From contig CALNGU010000012.1 in NCBI GenBank assembly GCA_939800445.1, forward strand, positions 1-39,542: a stretch of DNA of 39,542 bases, read 5' to 3'. The DNA is from an uncultured Bacteroidaceae bacterium (GTDB lineage Bacteria; Bacteroidota; Bacteroidia; Bacteroidales; Bacteroidaceae). The notes beneath the pieces are model-generated. The model was not told the DNA's origin. It saw nothing but the letters and a program-made list of their open reading frames with translations, and searched no databases. Every line of letters starts with the position of its first letter. Position 1 is the first letter of the stretch. The position numbers and the translations under genes were made by a program. Positions 1-10,400 of this stretch are shown here, one piece after another.

Positions 1-142
1 CAGCTTGCCTTATTCTAAATTCATCGAACTCACGTTATTATATGAAATGGGGATGGCACTGCCACCCAACCACACCAGACCATGCCGCGACACCATGACA
101 GCACCACAGCAATCGCGACACCGCATCGCGGTGCAAAAACTT

Positions 143-205
143 AGGCTAAAAACACATAGATTTAAGTTGCAACTATATATTTTTAGCCTAAATTTTAGAA
201 CTACC
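143..205. repeat. AT-rich 21-bp periodic array (copy 1)
   Basis: Three consecutive 21-bp units start at 143 (AGGCTA), 164 (AAGTTG) and 185 (AGCCTA), each followed by an AT-rich stretch of the type TATATATTTTT. The outer units form a perfect 12-bp inverted repeat, TTAGGCTAAAAA (141-152) against TTTTTAGCCTAA (180-191). The array lies downstream of the efflux transporter stop codon at 250 and could also fold as a transcript end, but no classical GC stem with a U-run is present. A second array of the same family is at 26680-26763. No protein-coding potential is believed here. Confidence 0.75.
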
Positions 206-256
206 ATACAACCCTGCGGGCGACAGCATAGCATCCCGGCGCAACAGCGTCAGACC
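203..256. repeat. 22-bp palindromic-core array, cluster A (degenerate)
   Basis: Units begin at 203 (ACCATACAACCC), 225 (AGCATAGCATCCC) and 246 (AGCGTCAGACC). The first spacing is 22 bp and the second 21 bp. The cores closely match units of cluster D (ATCATACAACCC at 32280, AGCATCAGACC at 32258) and cluster E (AGCATAGCATGAC at 36799), and the 14 bases 217-230 recur at 15147-15160. The array starts where the AT-rich 21-bp array ends and runs into the stop codon of the efflux transporter gene (250-252). Confidence 0.6.
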
Positions 257-1854
257 ATGTCCTCGCCCATGCGTATGACAGGCATCTTGACAGTCTTGTG
301 AAACGGGATGAAACGCGAGACCACCGTCAAAACCACAGTGATGACAAACAGCCACCCCAGTATATGTTTCAACGCCAGCAACAGGCTCTGTTGCTGGGCA
401 ACGGCATAGAGGGCATTGGTGGCCAGCTGCATCGACTCATCGATGCCATGCCCCTGCGCCAACGATGTCGCCAATGACGAGTCATAACGAGCCACGGCCA
501 GCGGGTCAAGGCGCGTCAAGCTGCCCGACAATTGCACCATATAGCCCTGTTGCAACCTGTACAACACGTTGCTGTAAATGGCCGAGGCCATCACGGGCGC
601 AAGCGCTGCGCGAAAACATATCAGGAAAAAAGCATTATATATCAACAGCTTCGGGTGCAAGTCCTCGACTACGAACAAGCCGAAAGCTATGAGCAGCACC
701 ATCATGCCCAGCCCTCGGAAAAACAGGGGCAGGAACAGCATCTCGTACGTAGAATCGGGCGAAACGGTGAAATAGAGCACCCCGAAGAACACGGCAAAGC
801 ACCCCATGCCGCCGGCTATGAGGAAGCGGAAACGCCAACGCTGCCACCTGAACCACCAGAAGCAGATGAACGCCCCCAACACATAACCGGGCAGCAGCCA
901 CCCATAGATGGTATAGGCGTGGGTGTTATCGACGTGGAGGATAGATGTCATGTAGTTGCTCAACAATGTGGTTGACGTGCTGAAAAACATGACAAGCATC
1001 ATGTAGATGTAACCGAGGATGGCCTTCCACTGCAACAACGGGCGCAGGCTGACATACGGTCGCGGCGAGTTGAATTGCTCCCAAAGGAACAGGGCGATGA
1101 GCAAAGGGGCAATGACGATGTATAGGCAAATCCTCGTCGATGCCATCCAGTCTGATATTTTGCCGTATGTTATCACATATATCAACATCAGCAAGCCGGT
1201 CGAGACAATCATCATCTCGCGCAGGTGCAGTTCCTTGAGCGGCACGGCACGCGACGGCCGGTCATGGCGCAACAACAGGATGACGAACAGGATGGCAATC
1301 ATCAGCAACATCATCATAAAATAATACATATACTTCCAGTCATAGTGATAGGCTAGCAACGCCGTGACAACCATCGAGATTTGCCCTCCGCTGAATACCA
1401 ACGGATAGAAATAGGCATAAAACTCACTGCGCACGTCGCGGGGGCTGAAGATGAACTTTATGCGCCGCGTCACCCACAGCATGAGGAAGCCCTTGAGGAA
1501 GCCTATGGCAAAACTGAAGATTATCAGGAAATCGGTATTGGTCGATCGGGCACACAGCAGGCTTAGCAGGAATTGCAATGTGAGGTCTACCAACAACAAT
1601 GACTTGCTCGATATGGCATTCAACACCTTGGGGACGATGGGATAGGCAATCGCCATGCCCGCAGCAGCGGCATAGAAACCGACGGTGATGTCCTCGGTAT
1701 ATGCACCGAGCGTGTTTGACACCTCAAGCATACTGCCCGTGTAAGTGCCGTTGAGCATCGAGACGGGCATGATTATCACAAACAGCAACACCATCGCCAC
1801 CCAATCAGGCACCCAACGGCGCACGGGCATATCCAACTGCTGAGCCGTCATCAT
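250..1854 (-). CDS. MFS efflux transporter, EmrB/DHA2-like
   Basis: An inner-membrane drug/proton antiporter of the major facilitator superfamily. The 534-residue protein is hydrophobic throughout, with about 14 predicted membrane segments as in the DHA2 (EmrB/QacA) subgroup, and a charged loop after the first half (near LLLRHDRPSRAVP). It is the last gene of a three-gene operon: its ATG overlaps the stop of the upstream membrane-fusion gene by 4 bp, which suggests translational coupling. With the adaptor and the TolC-like channel it would form a tripartite pump from the inner membrane to the outside. Substrate cannot be read from sequence. Family assignment is firm; the exact subgroup is inferred from operon context and length. 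Confidence 0.9.
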   Translation of the reverse strand: MMTAQQLDMPVRRWVPDWVAMVLLFVIIMPVSMLNGTYTGSMLEVSNTLGAYTEDITVGFYAAAAGMAIAYPIVPKVLNAISSKSLLLVDLTLQFLLSLLCARSTNTDFLIIFSFAIGFLKGFLMLWVTRRIKFIFSPRDVRSEFYAYFYPLVFSGGQISMVVTALLAYHYDWKYMYYFMMMLLMIAILFVILLLRHDRPSRAVPLKELHLREMMIVSTGLLMLIYVITYGKISDWMASTRICLYIVIAPLLIALFLWEQFNSPRPYVSLRPLLQWKAILGYIYMMLVMFFSTSTTLLSNYMTSILHVDNTHAYTIYGWLLPGYVLGAFICFWWFRWQRWRFRFLIAGGMGCFAVFFGVLYFTVSPDSTYEMLFLPLFFRGLGMMVLLIAFGLFVVEDLHPKLLIYNAFFLICFRAALAPVMASAIYSNVLYRLQQGYMVQLSGSLTRLDPLAVARYDSSLATSLAQGHGIDESMQLATNALYAVAQQQSLLLALKHILGWLFVITVVLTVVSRFIPFHKTVKMPVIRMGEDMV

Positions 1855-2921
1855 CGCTTGCGGAGGGCTTCGGTCTCGACCATCATCCCGGCACGCAACC
1901 TCGCCATGTCCTCGCGGTCTACGCCGTCAAAGTCTATGCGGACGGGGATGCGCTGTTGCACCTTGACAAAATTGCCAGCCGAGTTGTCAGTCGGCACAAG
2001 CGAATACTTGGAACCCGTCGCCTCCGAGATAGCCGTCACATGGCCATGAAAGACCTTGCCGGGGATGCCATCGACCTTGACACGCACAGGCTGTCCGATG
2101 TAGATGTTGCCTATCTGCGTCTCGCGATAGTTGGCCGTCACCCACTTGTCCTCTTGCCTGACGAGATAGGACAGTGTCTGACCTGCCGCGACGTACTGTC
2201 CCGGTTCGAGTGTCCGCCGCCCCATGTAGCCGTCATAGGGGGCAGTCACCACGGTGTACGACAGATTGAGGTTGGCGAGGTCGAGTGCTGCCTCGGCACG
2301 CAATATCCCCGCCTCGATGTTGACCTTGCGGCGACTGGCCTCGGTCAGTTGCGAGTGTGCCATGTCCTTCTGCCTCATCAACGCCTCATAACGTGCCCTG
2401 GCTGCATCATAGTCAGACTTGGCCTTGTCATACTGCTGGCGTGGCACAGACTCGTCCCGCCACAGACGCTCATAACGGTAATAATCCTGCTCGGCCTGCC
2501 ACAGGCGCGCCTTGGCCTCGGCAATGGTTGCGTCTTGCTCGGCTATGTGCATCTCTGACGTCTCGATGTTTGAGTGCAACACGCCTTGCGAACCTTGGGC
2601 GTCAAGCAATGCGGCCTGAGCCTCCTTTTGACGGATCACATACTCACGGTTGTCGAGTACTACGAGAGTGTCGCCCTTACGGACAAACTGATGCTCGCGG
2701 AAGCGTACCTCTTGTATATAGCCGGCAACACGGACATTGACGGGCGAGACATATTGGTCGATTGACGCATCGTTGGTTATCTCGTAGCGCATGTAACGCC
2801 AGAAGTAATTGACCGTCCATGCCAATCCCGACAATGCGATGGCCAGACAGACGGTGTTGAGCACAATGTTGCGCCGCTTACGGCGTTTGAGACGGCGGTA
2901 TTTGGCTTCGAGTGATGTCAT
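1851..2921 (-). CDS. HlyD/EmrA-family membrane-fusion (adaptor) protein
   Basis: The periplasmic adaptor of a tripartite efflux pump, 356 residues. A basic N-terminus is followed by one membrane anchor (about residues 17-38). A biotinyl-lipoyl half-motif follows (around VRVAGYIQEVRF), then a long coiled-coil hairpin (about 90-215, rich in A, E, Q and R), the second lipoyl half (TVVTAPYDGYMGRR) and a beta-barrel domain. Near the C-terminus, SLVPTDNSAGNFVKVQQR matches the EmrA signature (PDNATGNWVKVVQR-like). The gene lies 19 bp after the TolC-like gene and overlaps the transporter start by 4 bp. Assignment to EmrA-type adaptors is strong; the drug substrate is unknown. Confidence 0.92.
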   Translation of the reverse strand: MTSLEAKYRRLKRRKRRNIVLNTVCLAIALSGLAWTVNYFWRYMRYEITNDASIDQYVSPVNVRVAGYIQEVRFREHQFVRKGDTLVVLDNREYVIRQKEAQAALLDAQGSQGVLHSNIETSEMHIAEQDATIAEAKARLWQAEQDYYRYERLWRDESVPRQQYDKAKSDYDAARARYEALMRQKDMAHSQLTEASRRKVNIEAGILRAEAALDLANLNLSYTVVTAPYDGYMGRRTLEPGQYVAAGQTLSYLVRQEDKWVTANYRETQIGNIYIGQPVRVKVDGIPGKVFHGHVTAISEATGSKYSLVPTDNSAGNFVKVQQRIPVRIDFDGVDREDMARLRAGMMVETEALRKR

Positions 2922-2940
2922 ATCGCTGCGTGTCCTTTCC

Positions 2941-4287
2941 TTATAATTTACCTGTTGCCCTCAGCAACTCATAATATGTGTATATGACCTGGGTCTTGGC
3001 CTGTGTCAACTGCAACTCGGCATTGAGCCTCAAGTTGTCAGCGTCGAGCAAGTCTGTCAATATGGCGAGTTGGTTGAGATAGCGGTTGCGCATGATGCGA
3101 TAGTTTTCCTCAGCCTGGAGTGCTGACAGCTTGAGGGCTTCGACCTGGCTTAGAGCCTCTGAATGCCTGATGTAAGCCGTGTGGACTGACATACGGATTT
3201 GCTGTCTGTACTGCTGCTCAGCATTGATGCTCAACTCGACTTGCTTGCGAGCCTGCTTGACTTGGTGCATGTTTTTGTATAGCGACGACAGCGGGTAGGA
3301 CAATGACAGGCCTACGTTCCAAGCATTGTTGTACATATCGGCCAACGTGCGTGACACCGGACGTGCAAGGGTGTTGGCGGCATAGAGCGAGAGTGAGGGC
3401 ATCAACTCTGCACGGGCTACATCTACCCCGTTCCTGGCCAAATCCGTCTGCCTTGACAGCAGCTGCATAGACGGGTCGCCAATGTATGCTTCGGCTATGT
3501 ATGCCTCACACGGTCCTATATGATAGTCACCGTGCAGCAAGGTGGTATCAGGACAAAGCAGCAACGACTCGTCAAGCCCCAACAAGATGTCAAGCTGCCG
3601 GGAGGTAAGACGTATGCTGTTCTCTGTCTCTTGCAACAAGAGGCGGTCATTGGTCAACTGCATCTCGCTGCGCAAAACGTCGTTGTTGGTTATGATGCCC
3701 TCCTCCTTCATGCGACGAATGTCCTTGAGCCGCCGCTCGGATTCGGTGATGTTGCGCGAGAGGACTGCGTGCTGCTTGTACAGGCAAAACAGGTCGAGGT
3801 AATAGGCAAGCAAAGACATCTTGACATCGGCACGGTCAGTAGCCGTACGCAACGTGGCCAAGTCGCGCTCGATGTCCGCCTGCCTGATGGCATACTTTAT
3901 CCTGCCACCATGATATAGCGGTTGGCTGAGATTGACCGCATAGTTTTGCGACCAATCGGGTGACTCGGGACGTGTCGGCTCGGACAGGCCGTCCCGGAAC
4001 ACTATCGGTTGGCCGACATAACCTGCGTTAAGCCCTATGTCAATGTCAGGCAGACGGCGCGAACGGGCCTCGGTGGCACGCAAGGCGGCAGATTGTTCTT
4101 GCAACAAGTCAGCTGCAAGATGCAGGTTCTGGCGAACACCGAGTTCAAAGAGTTTATCAATGCCTATGTCGAGAGAGTCTGACTGCCCAATTGCTCTTAA
4201 CGGGAGAACAGACAAAAACAAAAACAAATATAAAAGGCGAAAAGACTTATCGTGCATGTCATGTATGGTTTGTTGACACGTGGCCAA
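2941..4287 (-). CDS. TolC-family outer-membrane efflux channel
   Basis: Outer-membrane factor of the pump, up to 448 residues, with two repeats of the OEP/TolC alpha-helical fold (helices rich in Q, L, A, R; for example the segments near AIRQADIERDLATLR and LNAELQLTQAKTQ). The long form starts at 4287, but an in-frame ATG at 4257 gives a cleaner signal peptide (basic start, then LLYLFLFLSVLPLRAIGQ), so 4257 is the likelier start. First gene of the operon tolC-like, emrA-like, emrB-like. A TAATTTTG promoter box on the minus strand and a 20-bp dyad lie just upstream (4346-4378). Confidence 0.92.
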   Translation of the reverse strand: MATCQQTIHDMHDKSFRLLYLFLFLSVLPLRAIGQSDSLDIGIDKLFELGVRQNLHLAADLLQEQSAALRATEARSRRLPDIDIGLNAGYVGQPIVFRDGLSEPTRPESPDWSQNYAVNLSQPLYHGGRIKYAIRQADIERDLATLRTATDRADVKMSLLAYYLDLFCLYKQHAVLSRNITESERRLKDIRRMKEEGIITNNDVLRSEMQLTNDRLLLQETENSIRLTSRQLDILLGLDESLLLCPDTTLLHGDYHIGPCEAYIAEAYIGDPSMQLLSRQTDLARNGVDVARAELMPSLSLYAANTLARPVSRTLADMYNNAWNVGLSLSYPLSSLYKNMHQVKQARKQVELSINAEQQYRQQIRMSVHTAYIRHSEALSQVEALKLSALQAEENYRIMRNRYLNQLAILTDLLDADNLRLNAELQLTQAKTQVIYTYYELLRATGKL

Positions 4288-4345
4288 ACCCTAAGTCGCG
4301 GTTTGAAAAGTGGTGCAATCGTGTACATTCCACTTCTTCAGGCTG

Positions 4346-4378
4346 CAAAATTAGTCATTTATCATCATGTAATGATAA
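4346..4378 (-). promoter_or_regulatory. Efflux-operon promoter with operator-like dyad
   Basis: On the minus strand 4353-4346 reads TAATTTTG, a match to the Bacteroidota -7 box TAnnTTTG, about 60 bp before the first possible start codon. No good -33 TTTG is seen. Directly upstream, 4359-4378 is a perfect inverted repeat, TTATCAT - six bases - ATGATAA, occupying the spacer/-33 region. This is where a dimeric repressor (TetR or MarR type) would block RNA polymerase. No regulator gene is visible in the window. Confidence 0.5.
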
Positions 4379-4520
4379 TCTATGTCCTACAAGCCTTCAT
4401 TATTCTATGAAATATAGCCATGAGACTTCAAAAGGTATATTCCACTCTCCCTTAATTGTACACCTCTGCCTTTGGATATACCATCCGTTCCATTAGAATA
4501 TTCATATCGAGTAAATCAAG

Positions 4521-4555
4521 AAAGGCTGGCCATCCCGTCGTGGATGACCAGCCTT
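4521..4555 (-). terminator. Terminator after the M6 protease operon
   Basis: A stem AAAGGCTGG (4521-4529) pairs with CCAGCCTTT (4547-4555), extended inward by CATC/GATG with one mismatch. Read on the minus strand it is followed by a T-rich stretch (CTTTCTTGATTT). It lies 22 bp beyond the protease stop codon. Confidence 0.7.
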
Positions 4556-4577
4556 TGCATCAAATAGCACTTGAATT

Positions 4578-7427
4578 TCAGTCGCCGACAAGCACCTTGG
4601 CGACAGTGCCGCCGCACTTGACGATGTAGACACCGCGCGGCACATCGACCTCGACGCGCTGCCCGCCGTCAGCCACGGCAGCCACACGCACGCCGCTCAG
4701 TGCATAGACATCGACAGGCTCACCACCGGCAGTCTCGACGACCACCTTGCCATCGACGGCATAGACCATCGCGCCGCCATCGTCCGCAAGGCCGCCGATG
4801 CCAGACTCACCGCTCGTGCGCACGGCCATCTGCGGCGAATCGAGCGAGATGAGCGTGCCGTCGGTCGCCCTGACCTGGTAGACGTAGTCAGTCCCGGGCA
4901 TCAGCCCCGTGACGGTGTGCGACAGGGCATTGCCAACGTCCAGCGCGTCATAGCCCTCGACGACCAACGGGTCGTCAGTGCCCTCGACAACCACGCGGAT
5001 GTCGTCGATGTAGACGAAGCCGCCCGTGTTGCCATCGACTTTCTCGAAGTAGAGGCGGAACCGCCTCGTACCCTCTGGCAACTGCAACGGCTGTCCTTCG
5101 CCGTAGAGGGCATAGTTGCCCGTCTGGCTCTCGACGTCGAGGTAGTCAAACAACTCCCACGACGACCCGTCGGGCGACACCGAGACGGTCATGATGTTGG
5201 TCGGATCCATGTATTCGCCCTTGTACCAGAAGTTGATTTCCTTGATTTCGCCATCGTAGAGGGGCGAAGCGACGTACGACCCCGTCTGCCTCATCGACAG
5301 TGCGGGAGCAGCCACGCCAAAGCATCCGTCGGTCATGATGTAGCTGTTGCAATTGGTCGTCCATCCGTCGGGGAAACTTCCGGCCGCCTCGCTGAAGTCT
5401 ATCGACTCAATCAGCTCGCCCGAGTTGTTGCGCAGGTAGACGGACAGGAAATAGTTTGTCGCGCCATCGAGCGGCTCCCAATTGGCAACGAATGAATGGT
5501 CGGTCACGCCGCTCGCCTCAAGCACCGTCGGGACGTAGAATGAGAAATCCGGCTCAAGCGTCGTCGCCGACACCGTGTTGCTCTCAGCCGACAAGTGGCT
5601 GCCGTCTGTCGCCGAAATGGTGGCGTAGTAGGTCGTCTCAGGCTCAAGCCCCGTGACCACGGCGCGGTTGACGTTGCCCATCGAGACGTTGCGACGCACG
5701 TAGACGCGCTCGGCACCGCTCATCACATAGAGGTTGAGCAGGTAGTCCGCGGCACGAGCCACCGAATTCCACGACAGGGTGATGCTCGTCGCTGTGACAT
5801 CCTCGACAGCATTGACGGTCACGGCATCGAGTTCAAACACGCCGCCAAGCACCTTGAACGTGATGACACCGTCCCTCTCGGCAATCTCGGTGATTGGCAG
5901 GCCGAGGGCGTTGCCCGCCCAGTCGCGCATCGACGGATAGCTCGTGTCGGTGAACGAGGTGATGCCCGCCGTGCCAGGGAACGGGTCGCCGGCACGGGTC
6001 TGCTCATTCGCCAGTCCGTCAGCCTCAACGATGTCGATGTGCTGATGGGTGGAGAGGTTGTTCACCGAGTTGCTGCTCCAGACATCCTCATCAAAGTCGA
6101 TGTGCCACACGAGCATCCCGTGCCCGGGTATGAACTCGTCGTAGCCTTGCTGCTGGCGGTTCTCCAGGATGTACATCTCCGTCGAGTCCGTCGTCTCAAT
6201 CATATAGCTCGTGACACTACCCCCCGCGATGGGCGGCAGAGTGCCGTTCATGGCACGGTCAATCAGCTGCGGCTCGTGCCAACCGAGCACCCAGCGTTCA
6301 TAAGCCGTGAGATATGGCGGGGTGTTGGAGTCGTCGGCGTATTCGCCTGCATCCATCAAAGAATACATCCCCGGAGTGAACGCCAGCCCGGTGTACTCTG
6401 TGTCATAAAGGTCTGGCAGACCAAGGACATGGCCAAACTCATGGCAGAAGACACCTATGCCGACGAGCTTGTCATTCTCAATGTTCAGCTCCTGCGAACA
6501 ACCGTAGGGGCCTATTTGCACGCCGTCAAGCACAAGGCGCACGCCAGCCCCGGCCCACAAGTCCCATGAGTGCGGCCAGATGGCATTGGCCGACGCTCCC
6601 TCTGCCTCGCTGTAGCCGGCATAGAAGATGTAGACATTGTCCACCCAGCCGTCACCGTTGCGATCGTACTGCGAGAAGTCAATCTCGTCGTCAAGCAACT
6701 GGCAGGCCTCGGCAACCATCTCCTCAGGGCGGTCGTCGCTGCCATAGATGTCATTGCCGCCATAGTAGGCAAGGTTGCGGGACAATGTGACCGGTCCGTA
6801 GATGTCAAAGTGCGGGTCGAACAAGCCGCCCGAGCACTCCGTGTAGTAGTCGCGCACGCTGAACGTAGCCCCGTTGTCGTGCGTGAACCCCTCCTTCATC
6901 ATGAAGTCACCGAATGCTGCCTCGGGATCATCGAGCGTGAACTTCTTGTCCTTGAACTGCACGAGGATGGCCAGCACGTTCTGGCTGCCGATGGTCGGGA
7001 AGTCCTTCATGTTGTGCGGGTTGTCAGCAGCGGCACGGTTGACCTTCGCCGCCCTGCGCTTCAACGGCATCTGCTTGAGGCTCGCGGGCAACTGCTTGCT
7101 GCGGGTGGCGACAAATGCCTGCTCGACCGCCGTGCGCTGTGACACGTCGGTAGCCCTTACGCCTGTCGAGGTGAACTGTCCCGTCGCCGCCTCATAATCG
7201 GAATAGTAGAAGCAGTCATCCTCGCCACGCATCAGGAGGTAGCCGTCCTCTGTCAGATAGTAATGCCCCCACTCGTCGCCGACAATCCTGACCTTGATGG
7301 TTGTCCCGTCGGCCATCTTCACTTCTATCAAGCCTGGCTTTGCAGGTATCGCCCATGCCGTAGCGGCGATGGCGGCAAAAGCCACCAACGCCATCATGCG
7401 GCAGAGGGTATGTTTATACAATTTCAT
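4578..7427 (-). CDS. Secreted M6-family metalloprotease with FN3 domains and T9SS-like tail
   Basis: A 949-residue secreted zinc protease (immune-inhibitor-A-like M6 family). A signal peptide (about 1-26, ending AIAATAWA) precedes a propeptide-like region. The catalytic domain holds the zinc motif HEFGH at 329-333, followed by G336 and D339 in GLPDLYD, the M6 signature, with the Met-turn-like SLMDAGEYA near 356-364. A calcium-type DRNGDGWVD lies at 255-263. A fibronectin type III domain follows (about 536-635). A second FN3 appears split by an inserted jelly-roll-like (choice-of-anchor J) segment (about 673-825). The last about 70 residues (VYALSGVRVA ... VPRGVYIVK) look like a T9SS type A sorting domain. 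It is the third gene of the secreted-protein operon, 9 bp after the upstream stop. Confidence 0.92.
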   Translation of the reverse strand: MKLYKHTLCRMMALVAFAAIAATAWAIPAKPGLIEVKMADGTTIKVRIVGDEWGHYYLTEDGYLLMRGEDDCFYYSDYEAATGQFTSTGVRATDVSQRTAVEQAFVATRSKQLPASLKQMPLKRRAAKVNRAAADNPHNMKDFPTIGSQNVLAILVQFKDKKFTLDDPEAAFGDFMMKEGFTHDNGATFSVRDYYTECSGGLFDPHFDIYGPVTLSRNLAYYGGNDIYGSDDRPEEMVAEACQLLDDEIDFSQYDRNGDGWVDNVYIFYAGYSEAEGASANAIWPHSWDLWAGAGVRLVLDGVQIGPYGCSQELNIENDKLVGIGVFCHEFGHVLGLPDLYDTEYTGLAFTPGMYSLMDAGEYADDSNTPPYLTAYERWVLGWHEPQLIDRAMNGTLPPIAGGSVTSYMIETTDSTEMYILENRQQQGYDEFIPGHGMLVWHIDFDEDVWSSNSVNNLSTHQHIDIVEADGLANEQTRAGDPFPGTAGITSFTDTSYPSMRDWAGNALGLPITEIAERDGVITFKVLGGVFELDAVTVNAVEDVTATSITLSWNSVARAADYLLNLYVMSGAERVYVRRNVSMGNVNRAVVTGLEPETTYYATISATDGSHLSAESNTVSATTLEPDFSFYVPTVLEASGVTDHSFVANWEPLDGATNYFLSVYLRNNSGELIESIDFSEAAGSFPDGWTTNCNSYIMTDGCFGVAAPALSMRQTGSYVASPLYDGEIKEINFWYKGEYMDPTNIMTVSVSPDGSSWELFDYLDVESQTGNYALYGEGQPLQLPEGTRRFRLYFEKVDGNTGGFVYIDDIRVVVEGTDDPLVVEGYDALDVGNALSHTVTGLMPGTDYVYQVRATDGTLISLDSPQMAVRTSGESGIGGLADDGGAMVYAVDGKVVVETAGGEPVDVYALSGVRVAAVADGGQRVEVDVPRGVYIVKCGGTVAKVLVGD

Positions 7428-7436
7428 ACGGTTCGT

Positions 7437-10400
7437 TTATATTATGAATTTAACAATATGCCTTTCACCATCCATCACAACGACTGCGACATAAACTCCC
7501 GGCGACAGATGCGAGAGATCCACGACATCCTCGGCCTGACGCTCGTTGACGACAACCACGCCGTCGGCCGAGTAGACTGCGACTGTCGCAGCCACTCCGT
7601 CAAGCCACAAAGCTTTGTCGTGGAACGTGACTGCCACGGCGACCGCCTCGCTGATGGACGACTGGCCACCCACGGTCACTTGGGCAAGCTCGGACTCGCC
7701 CGTCTCATAGATGGCCTTGACACCGACAACGTGCTGCCCGTCGCCGACTTGCAATGCATAGGCGTTGTCGGTCGTCTCAGCCACCTTCGCCCCGTCAAGG
7801 TAGACCTCGAAGCTCTCGGCATAAGTGCCGTAGGGCTTTGCCTCACCGCTGCCGATAGAGATGTCATCGACCATGAAGAGGAACGAGTCGTTGGACACGC
7901 AACGGATGGCCACATACTTCGCCGCAGCCGGGACTGTGTAGCTGTAGTAGCTCCACATATAGGCCGGCACTGACGTGAAACCACCGTCGTTGAGCCAGAT
8001 GAATGACTCGGGCTCGATGTCGGTCAAGGAATAGCCCGCCATCATGCGGTCAGTCCCGTAGCTGTCAGTGTAGGAGCGTGCATAGAACGAGAAGGCGAAG
8101 TCTTCGTCAAAGAACAGCTCGGGCGAAATGATGAAGTCATCGTTCTGCCCGGCACTGGAGGAGAACGAACCGAGGAATTTATCGCCGCTGTAAGCATTTA
8201 TGTTGCCATCAGCGTCGCAACGCGGTTCAGTCGCCGTCGGGTTGAATATGATGTAGGCCGCACGTGCTCCCCAGTTGTCATAGACGACCTGCTCCCCGTT
8301 GGAACTGAGACCATAACTGTACTGGTTGTCATCGTTGTCCAGGTAAGTCCAGCCCAGGTCTCCTGCCGAGTTCAAGGCGAAATCCTCGTGCGACTCGAAG
8401 TCTTCGAAAATGTTGCTCGTCAAGTTCCATTGCAGATGGTAGAGACCATTCTCGCCCTCATCCTCCGTCGCAGTCAGGTTGACGGGTGCTGTCAGCTTTT
8501 CGTCCAGTTTGAAATCATAGGCATAAGCATCCTCCTCATCGGGTTGAAGCTCCGTGCCGAGCGTTTCAAAGCGCGGATTGACCACCGTCAAGCGGTAAGT
8601 GCCTTTGCTGACCCTGGTGAAAGTGTGCTGGCGTGCGCCGTCGGAGAGCTGGGCAGCATACTCATAGTCCGAGCCGTCAGTGGCAACAAGCATCAGCGAC
8701 GTGCCATCGAGCGCATCGGCCGCCGCGACATCGGTTGTGAAACGGAGTGTCACGTCAGTGGCCATGTCCTTGGCGACGACGGCACTGTATGCCGGCTCCG
8801 ACTCCCCAGTGCCACGCCAAAGCGCAGTGACCGCATACTGGTAATAGCCCTGCGGCAACGAGGCGAAAGCATCGTCAACAAACGACAGTTCGCCTGTCCC
8901 CGTCGCCAAATGCGTCCAGAGACTCGTGTCACCACGGTCGGCGGAAAGGAAACGGTAAACGTTGTAACCCTCCAGCAGAGCAATTGATGCGGGTGTCTGC
9001 GGCACTTGATCAGCCATGCTGAGACGGATCATGAAGTTGCCTTTGTACCATATAGCGGCATAATAGAACTGCTCCGTGTAGTCATACGAATAGTACTGCA
9101 ACATCTCGCGGTTGGGGTATTCGGGCGTCGGGTTGAAATATGACCCATCGACGCCAAGCCCCAGGTAATCGTCAGAGCATGAAAGCGCCACATAGAAACT
9201 CTCATCGGCCGTGTAAGGCTCATCAAGGGTGTAACTGTACCATCCGTTAACGGTAGACTCGATGCCCGTGATTGTCATGTCCGGCGCACTCTCAGGCGAT
9301 CCGTCCGCTTTGCGCTTGAACACATGGAGATTGACCGTGCGGTGGGTCTTGCCCTCGGTCTCGACAAGATACCACGACACGGATTTGAGAGTGCCGGGGT
9401 TCTCCTCTATTATGCCGAAAACCGCCTTGTCCGCATTGCCTCCGTCCGGGGTACTTCCTGCCCGCGTCGTCGGGACACCGTCGTCATAGCGACGCTCGAC
9501 CACCCTGACAGGCTGTTGCCATGCAAGCTGCGGAGCGTCACCCTCCACGCAAGAGAATTCATCGACCATATATGCGACCGGAAGCAACTCGCATGACCAC
9601 GACGGGGATTGCTGCCCGCCGTCTGACACTGTGATGTCGCTGGCATACGGCTCGTAGTCCACTGCTTCTACGCTGAGGGAATATTCTCCGCAGACCAGAT
9701 CCTCAAACACCGCATTGCCGTCCATGCCGGTCGTGGCGGTGCGGGATTCATATCCCTCCAACCTGACCTGCGCATTCCCCACCGGGTTCACACCGTCATT
9801 GACTGCCACCGTGTAGTCAACAGTCTGCAACTTGGCAAGCTCGACATCAACCGTCACAGGCGTGTCCGGCTCGCTGCCGACTTGCACCTCGCGGACTTGC
9901 ACCTCGTAGCCATGGAGGCTGTACTCGATGTGGTAGGTGCCTTGGTTGACGAGATCAAACCTATACGTGCCGTCATCGCCTGTCGTGGTCGAAAGGCCGT
10001 TTTCCGTGATTGTAACATCCACCCCTGGCAGAGCGGCATCCTGCGAGTCGGTGACGACACCGCCCACGCTGTTGCCTGTCGCGTCGATGAACACCGTCAC
10101 CACCGGTTTGTATTTGTAGCGCGACTGGCGGAATCCGTCATTGGTCAACGTGACATTCATGTCACCTTGGGGATAGAATACCGAGAATCCACCGTCCCAG
10201 CCGACTATCTCCTCACCAGTGCCGCCGCGCTCGATATGCACGGCAAGATTGCTCCCGTCATAAAGGAATGGCGTGGTGAACTCGACAGGCATCTCAGTCT
10301 GTTGCGCATCCGCAAACGTAAGCACGCCCTCATAGACGAGTGTCATCTCCGAAGTCGGAACGGAAGTGCCGGAGGCAAGCTCGGTCTTATCGGTATTGGC

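Noticed and set aside
118-134. CACCGC-ATC-GCGGTG hairpin as terminator of the efflux operon
   Set aside because: A stable short stem, but no U-run follows it on the minus strand.
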